The notes beneath the pieces were generated by a model. The model did not search any database, was not told the DNA's origin, and saw only the letters and a list, made by a program, of their open reading frames with translations. This document shows, in pieces, positions 31,757-36,102 of a stretch of 36,102 bases of DNA. The DNA comes from Acidobacteriota bacterium (GTDB lineage: Bacteria > Acidobacteriota > Vicinamibacteria > Vicinamibacterales > SCN-69-37): the NCBI GenBank assembly GCA_024640135.1, contig JAHEFO010000011.1, positions 1 through 36,102 on the forward strand, given 5' to 3'. Position numbers and translations under genes: made by a program. Every line of letters starts with the position of its first letter. The stretch's first letter is position 1.

Positions 31757-32614
31757 ATGCGCAAGATGAAGATTGTGGTCGTGGGGATGATGGTGATGGG
31801 CATGGCTGCAGCGTCGCTGGCTCAGGAAGTAACGGAGGCCGATCTCGCCAGGTTGGACAAGGTGGCTGCTGAGGTGGCCCAACACGCGGCCATCCTCAAG
31901 GCTTCGGACGCCACGCTGGCCGTTGAGGTCGAGAAATCGCTCGGTCTCCTGAAGGAGGAGGTTGTGTACCTCCGAGTTCGGCTGCGCAAGGAGGGTACGG
32001 TCTCGCGTACGGAGTACACCGACGTGCGTGACCGGATGGAGACCCTGCGTATCAAGGCCATTGGGCAGAAGGTCACGGCACAGCCGGTGCTGGTTGACGA
32101 CCCGACTGAGGTTGCGCGCGTCTGGACCGTTCCCGTCGGTACCGAGCTCGACGTTCGCCTGCAGACTGCACTGAACTCCGGGATCGCGAAGGTCGAACAG
32201 CGCTTTGAGGCCACGACCGTCCTGGACCTGAAGGTGGAGGGCGACGTCGCGTTGCCGGCTGGCGCTGTCGTCCGCGGGTTTGTGGGATCAGTGCGTCCGG
32301 CGGGTCGTGTGGAACGACGAGGAAGCCTGACGCTGGCTTTTGACGAGCTTCTGGGTCCGAGCGGGCCCACACGACTCCGGGCGTCGGTCACGCACGCTCT
32401 TGACGGCAAGAGAAGCGAGGATTTGAGCCGTATCGGCACAGGCGCAATGGTAGGCGCGGTTCTCGGCGGTCTGCTGGGAGGCGGCAAGGGGTTGCTGGTT
32501 GGTGTGTTGGTCGGGGGCGGTGGCACCATCGCCGCGACGGATGGCACGGATGTGGACCTTCCCATTGGCACAGTCCTGCGCCTGCGCATCGATTCGCCGC
32601 TGGAGATTCGATAG
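31757..32614 (+). CDS. Exported glycine-zipper protein with TrbI/VirB10-like beta region
   Basis: 285 residues with a signal peptide ([20 protein letters not shown], likely cut after LA-Q). Residues ~25-100 are a charged helical region. Residues ~120-200 ([46 protein letters not shown]) have the style of the beta-barrel core of TrbI/VirB10-like proteins. A glycine zipper follows ([21 protein letters not shown], ~230-250), and it ends with a second short copy of the barrel motif, [15 protein letters not shown]. No conjugation genes are near, so a secretion role is not implied. The ATG at 31757 has AGGGAG 8 bases upstream; the GTG six bases earlier is too close to it. Confidence 0.7.
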   Translation: MRKMKIVVVGMMVMGMAAASLAQEVTEADLARLDKVAAEVAQHAAILKASDATLAVEVEKSLGLLKEEVVYLRVRLRKEGTVSRTEYTDVRDRMETLRIKAIGQKVTAQPVLVDDPTEVARVWTVPVGTELDVRLQTALNSGIAKVEQRFEATTVLDLKVEGDVALPAGAVVRGFVGSVRPAGRVERRGSLTLAFDELLGPSGPTRLRASVTHALDGKRSEDLSRIGTGAMVGAVLGGLLGGGKGLLVGVLVGGGGTIAATDGTDVDLPIGTVLRLRIDSPLEIR

Positions 32615-32703
32615 ATTCCACGCGTGACACCTGTCGCCGAACGCGACAAGCGCATTCGCGGCGAAAGAGTGTCTGACTTCCCCCCCGTGCGCCAATTCCG
32701 CGC

Positions 32704-32709
32704 TACAAT
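32704..32709 (+). promoter_or_regulatory. -10-like TACAAT just ahead of the dipeptidase start
   Basis: TACAAT lies seven bases before the ATG at 32717; no Shine-Dalgarno is present at the usual distance. No convincing -35 was found. This fits a leaderless transcript beginning at the ATG. Confidence 0.4.
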
Positions 32710-32716
32710 CCTGGGC

Positions 32717-34171
32717 ATGTCCCACCGCCTGATTACCGCCACCCTCGTCGCCTCGGGCATCGCCATCATTGCCACGATCGCACCCGTGGGGGCGCAATCA
32801 CCGGCCCTCGTGGCGAAGGCTCGCGCCATCCACGAGCGGGTGATTACGCTCGATACGCACGATGACATCAGCGCGAACAACTTCCGCGATGACTGCAACT
32901 ACACGATGCGTCTGACGACGCAGGTCAACCTGCCGAAGATGAAGGAGGGCGGGCTGGATGTCTCGTTCATGGTGGTCTACGTTGGACAGGGGCCTCTGAC
33001 CGAGGAGGGCTTCGAGAACGCGTACCGTCAGGACGTGGAGAAGTTCGATGCCGTGCATCGGTTGACGGAAGAGATCGCGCCGAACGAGATCGAGTTGGCA
33101 CTGACGCCGGCCGACGTGGTGCGCATCGCAAAGTCCGGCAAGAAGGTGGCCGTCATCGCCGTCGAGAACGGCTATGGGATTGGCACCGACCTGGAGCGGG
33201 TGAAGGAGTTCTGGACTCGTGGCGGGCGCTACATGTCTCTGGCGCACAACGGCAACAGCCAGTTGGCCGATTCGAACAGCACGGAAGCTGCCAATGGAGG
33301 CATTCACGGAGGGCTCAGCCCGCTCGGGAAGGAAGTGATTGCCGAGATGAACAAGTGGGGGATGATGGTTGATATCTCCCATCCCTCCAAGCAGGCGAAC
33401 CTGCAGGCGATTGCCCTGTCGAAAGCGCCCGTGATCGCTTCACACTCCGCCGTGCGCGCCCTGGCGGACCATACGCGGAATCTGGATGATGAGTTACTGC
33501 TGGCCCTCAAGGAGAACGGCGGCGTCATGCAGACCGTGGCCTTTGCCAGTTACGTAAAGGTGGACGACGCGGCGGCTGACCGCCGGGCGGCAATGACGGC
33601 ACTTAACGATGAGTTCGGTATCGGCGCGGCAGCCGGGCGTGGCGGTGGCGGTCGGGCGGCTGGTGCTGGTGCAGCCGGTGCCGCCGCAGGGCGCGGGGCG
33701 CGTGCCGGTGGTGGCGGCGGCCAGGCCGCTGGGCCTCGGCCGTGTTCTGTCGAAGACCCGAGTGGTGAGGCCCCACAGGCCGCCCGAGGCGGAGGCGGCG
33801 GTCGTGGAGGGGGGAATCAGGCTGCACTCGACGCGCTGACCCCGGCCCGCCGCGCGGACTACGACGCAAAGTTGGCGGCGATCGAGGCGAAGTATCCTGT
33901 GCCGGACCGGGCAACGGTGGCGGACTTCGTCAATCACATCGACTATGCCGTGAAGCTGATCGGGATCGATCACGTGGGCATTTCGTCTGACTTTGATGGC
34001 GGCGGTGGCGTCGTTGGCTGGAACAGTGCGGCCGAGAGCTTCAATGTGACGCTCGAACTGGTAAAGCGCGGGTACACAGAAGAGCAGATTGGGAAGTTGT
34101 GGAGCGGCAATCTGCTGCGCGTCTGGGCCGAAGTCGAACAGGTGGCAAAACAACTGCAGGCGGGCGGGTAA
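32717..34171 (+). CDS. Exported M19 membrane dipeptidase (renal-dipeptidase family)
   Basis: 484 residues with a signal peptide (~1-26, APVGA-Q). The dinuclear zinc ligands are H48 and D50 (DTHDD), the bridging E150 (AVENGYG), H222 (ISHPS) and H243 (ASHSA), with D425 (SSDFDG) as the last acidic residue. The family hydrolyses dipeptides, including D-amino-acid-containing ones. A Gly/Ala/Arg-rich insertion occupies residues ~301-367 (AAAGRGGGGRAAGAG and following) between two core strands, longer than usual for the family. The start at 32717 is set by the signal peptide; the open frame upstream has no signal. It converges on the sigma-54 activator gene with 7 bases between. Confidence 0.93.
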   Translation: MSHRLITATLVASGIAIIATIAPVGAQSPALVAKARAIHERVITLDTHDDISANNFRDDCNYTMRLTTQVNLPKMKEGGLDVSFMVVYVGQGPLTEEGFENAYRQDVEKFDAVHRLTEEIAPNEIELALTPADVVRIAKSGKKVAVIAVENGYGIGTDLERVKEFWTRGGRYMSLAHNGNSQLADSNSTEAANGGIHGGLSPLGKEVIAEMNKWGMMVDISHPSKQANLQAIALSKAPVIASHSAVRALADHTRNLDDELLLALKENGGVMQTVAFASYVKVDDAAADRRAAMTALNDEFGIGAAAGRGGGGRAAGAGAAGAAAGRGARAGGGGGQAAGPRPCSVEDPSGEAPQAARGGGGGRGGGNQAALDALTPARRADYDAKLAAIEAKYPVPDRATVADFVNHIDYAVKLIGIDHVGISSDFDGGGGVVGWNSAAESFNVTLELVKRGYTEEQIGKLWSGNLLRVWAEVEQVAKQLQAGG

Positions 34172-34178
34172 CGCTCCT

Positions 34179-36102
34179 TTATTCCACGCCCAGCTTCTTT
34201 CGCTTCAGGAACAGACCCTTCCTCGAGATTCCGAGCAGTCTTGCCGCGTCGGACACTCGACCATGGGTTTGCTCGAGTGCCCGCTCAACAAAGGCCCGTT
34301 CAATCTCTCCGATCGCGCTGTCCAGCGGCTGATCAAGCCGCACGGTGATGGCCGGCCCCGCCGGTCGTTGATGCTGAGCGGGGCGCTTTGTGAGCCAACC
34401 CTGGGCGATTTCCGGCGAGAGATCCCGCACGGAAAGGGTCGCGCCGTCGTCGGCGAGCGCCACGACGCGGCGGATCTCGTTGGCGAGTTGCCTGATGTTG
34501 CCTGGCCACTCGTGCAACAACAGCGCGGCGATGAAGTCGTCCGCCACGCTCAGGCGCTGCCGATCCGTTTCGTCGCACGCTTTGCGGACGAAGACGGCCG
34601 CGAGCGCAGGAATCTCGTCCTTTCGCTCACGAAGCGGTGGGAGCCGGAGCGTGGCGACTTTCAGGCGATAGAGGAGGTCGCTTCTGAAGCGGCCCTGACT
34701 GACGAGTGACTCCAGGGGAGCGTTGGTGGCCGCCACGATTCGCACGTGGGTATGGGTTGGTCTGGCCTCACCGACGGGATGGATCTCGCCGGACTCCAGA
34801 AACCGGAGCAGTTTCGGTTGGACAGCCGGATCGAGGTCGCCGATTTCATCCAGAAAGAGCGTGCCGCGTTCCGCGGCGCGAAAGACACCCCCGGATGCTT
34901 CGGACGCGCCGGTAAAGGCGCCCCGGCGATGACCGAACAACTGACTCTCCACCAGGTCCCTCGGGATGGCGGACGCGTTGAATGGTACAAAGGGGCCCCG
35001 AGACCACTTGCTGTGGGCGTGTATCAGTCGAGCAACGATCTCTTTTCCGCTGCCCGTCTCTCCGGTGATCAACACCGGCAGGTTGCTCGCGGCCAGCTTC
35101 ATGGCGATGCGAAGCAGTTCCTGCATCGGCGGCGACCAGAAGACCGAGTCGCCTCCGCTCGGCAGGGATACTTGCGGCCAGAGCAGTTCCTCGTCCTCCC
35201 GTCGCGCATCGCCATTCCGTCCCACGGCCGCCCTGGCGATCTCAACGAGATTCCGGACGAGTGAGACTTCCTCCAGCGTCTGAACATCACGAAAGCACAG
35301 AACCACTCGGCGGTCGGCGTCCGCCAGGACGATCTGGTGCGTGCCGTCGCCCTGTGTTTCCCACACCACAGAAGCCGGGGCAGCGCCGTCCGGGAGCGGG
35401 TCGCTCGACAGATCCAGGCGTGTCCGGAGCGGGGTATTGGACACAACAGCCGCCAGGCGTTGCGCCATCACGTCGATTGAATGACTGGCACTGAGTAGTG
35501 TCGAGATGTCGGCCAGGATGAGATTCGTGTCTTCGGTGTCGTTCCCGCTACGCCGATCCGCGAGGTGTTCTTGGACGCTGGCGGGTCCCGGGAGGGATTC
35601 GCGCTCCGTTGTCACCGCCCACTCCTGGAAGTGATGGGAGATCGCCCGGCAGGCACGGAGGGAGCGGTCGAAGTGTCGCGCGCCCCGCGCGGTTTCTCCG
35701 CGCAGCGTCAGACAGGCGCCCGTGGCGGCCTCCACTGTGATGAGCGGATCCACCGCGCCCTTCGGGCACAGTCGCAGTGCGGCCAGGAGCGTCGTGTCGG
35801 CGGCGTCATGTTGCCCCAGGTAGGCCAGGGCCCTGGCCTTGGCACTGAGAAGCGATGCATGCCAGACACGCAATTGTCGTCGCTCCAACTCCGCGTGTGC
35901 GGCATCGGCGATCTGAATGATTCCGTTCCAGTCCTGAATGTGGCTCAGGTAGAGGCACCTGGTGATTTGGTGCGCGAGGTCGTACCAGGATCGCGCTGGC
36001 ACGTGGTGGCTGCGAATAAGCGTCTCAGCCTCGTTGAGGTGCTCGACACACTCGCCAAGGTCACCTTCGTACAGCGCTACATTGGCAAGGCTATCCGCGA
36101 GG
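34179..36102 (-). CDS. Sigma-54-dependent activator with N-terminal TPR-like region (5' partial)
   Basis: The frame is open to the window edge, so the start lies outside; 640 residues are visible. The N-terminal ~300 residues are helical with TPR-like pairs (for example LRVWHASLLSAKARALAYLGQHDAADTTLLAAL and the edge stretch LANVALYEGDLGECVEHLNEAETLI); no response-receiver domain is seen. The AAA+ domain has Walker A GETGSGKE (DNA about 35043-35066), GAFTGA (34905-34922), which contacts sigma-54, Walker B GTLFLDEIGDL, and the arginine-finger region. The C terminus is a Fis-type helix-turn-helix ending with DAARLLGISRKGLFLKRKK. A GTG at 36002 is a possible start, but the continuing TPR-like frame makes a longer protein more likely. 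Its target promoters are unknown. Confidence 0.93.
   Translation of the reverse strand, partial: LADSLANVALYEGDLGECVEHLNEAETLIRSHHVPARSWYDLAHQITRCLYLSHIQDWNGIIQIADAAHAELERRQLRVWHASLLSAKARALAYLGQHDAADTTLLAALRLCPKGAVDPLITVEAATGACLTLRGETARGARHFDRSLRACRAISHHFQEWAVTTERESLPGPASVQEHLADRRSGNDTEDTNLILADISTLLSASHSIDVMAQRLAAVVSNTPLRTRLDLSSDPLPDGAAPASVVWETQGDGTHQIVLADADRRVVLCFRDVQTLEEVSLVRNLVEIARAAVGRNGDARREDEELLWPQVSLPSGGDSVFWSPPMQELLRIAMKLAASNLPVLITGETGSGKEIVARLIHAHSKWSRGPFVPFNASAIPRDLVESQLFGHRRGAFTGASEASGGVFRAAERGTLFLDEIGDLDPAVQPKLLRFLESGEIHPVGEARPTHTHVRIVAATNAPLESLVSQGRFRSDLLYRLKVATLRLPPLRERKDEIPALAAVFVRKACDETDRQRLSVADDFIAALLLHEWPGNIRQLANEIRRVVALADDGATLSVRDLSPEIAQGWLTKRPAQHQRPAGPAITVRLDQPLDSAIGEIERAFVERALEQTHGRVSDAARLLGISRKGLFLKRKKLGVE

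Noticed and set aside
31757-32614. Conjugation or type IV secretion component
   Set aside because: No other tra/vir genes are present in the window; the TrbI/VirB10 likeness is limited to a local beta pattern.

Overview
The window looks like chromosomal DNA of a high-GC Gram-negative bacterium. It is most likely an acidobacterium of the Vicinamibacteria type. The clues are many exported peptidases and amidohydrolases with Gly/Arg-rich (GGRGG) linkers, a large carboxypeptidase-regulatory-like secreted protein, a BlaI/M56 pair, and a ba3-type oxidase. This assignment is inferred from gene content and protein style; no rRNA or other marker gene is present. I saw no tRNA, transposase, phage gene, integrase or CRISPR array. 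Genes are dense, often overlap by 1-8 bases, and read as housekeeping and cell-envelope functions.

Layout. 1-2.7 kb: the end of a YjbQ-like protein, a hotdog thioesterase, and argG on the minus strand. 2.9-5.2 kb: a three-gene ba3-type cytochrome oxidase cluster (subunits IIa, II, I). 5.3-8.9 kb: a small Cys/His protein, an Ada-type DNA methylation repair protein, a minus-strand XRE-cupin regulator, an exported fasciclin protein with a strong terminator, a small membrane protein and a VOC-fold protein. 8.9-12.5 kb: a heptamer repeat, a promoter, a SAM-I riboswitch, then homoserine dehydrogenase, an ACT-less aspartate kinase and a cystathionine synthase/lyase. This is a methionine-branch operon, and an 18-bp perfect hairpin sits before its last gene. 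12.5-14.6 kb: a TPR lipoprotein and a cyclophilin.

14.7-19.0 kb is the most unusual part. A BlaI-type repressor lies behind two tandem dyad operators. It is translationally coupled to an M56 (BlaR1-type) membrane metallopeptidase whose periplasmic part is a coiled coil plus a Wza-like polysaccharide-export domain instead of a penicillin sensor. A secreted multi-domain beta-sandwich protein follows. Together they look like a signal-transducing proteolysis system for envelope or exopolysaccharide status.

19.0-22.6 kb, minus strand: an exported protein of unknown function, a Tat-exported amidase and a metallophosphoesterase, probably one operon. 22.6-27.5 kb, plus strand: a tightly overlapping operon of an exported triple-RidA protein, a MATE transporter, an ACE-like (M2) lipoprotein peptidase and a DinB/BstA-like protein. 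27.5-31.7 kb, minus strand: an S9 prolyl-oligopeptidase-type exported peptidase and ispG. 31.7-36.1 kb: an exported glycine-zipper protein, an M19 dipeptidase, and a minus-strand TPR/sigma-54 activator that runs off the right edge.

Several genes (5287, 14089, 14756, 32717) have a -10-like hexamer only 7-8 bases before the start codon and no Shine-Dalgarno sequence, which suggests leaderless transcripts. All assignments were made by reading the sequence; no database search was run.
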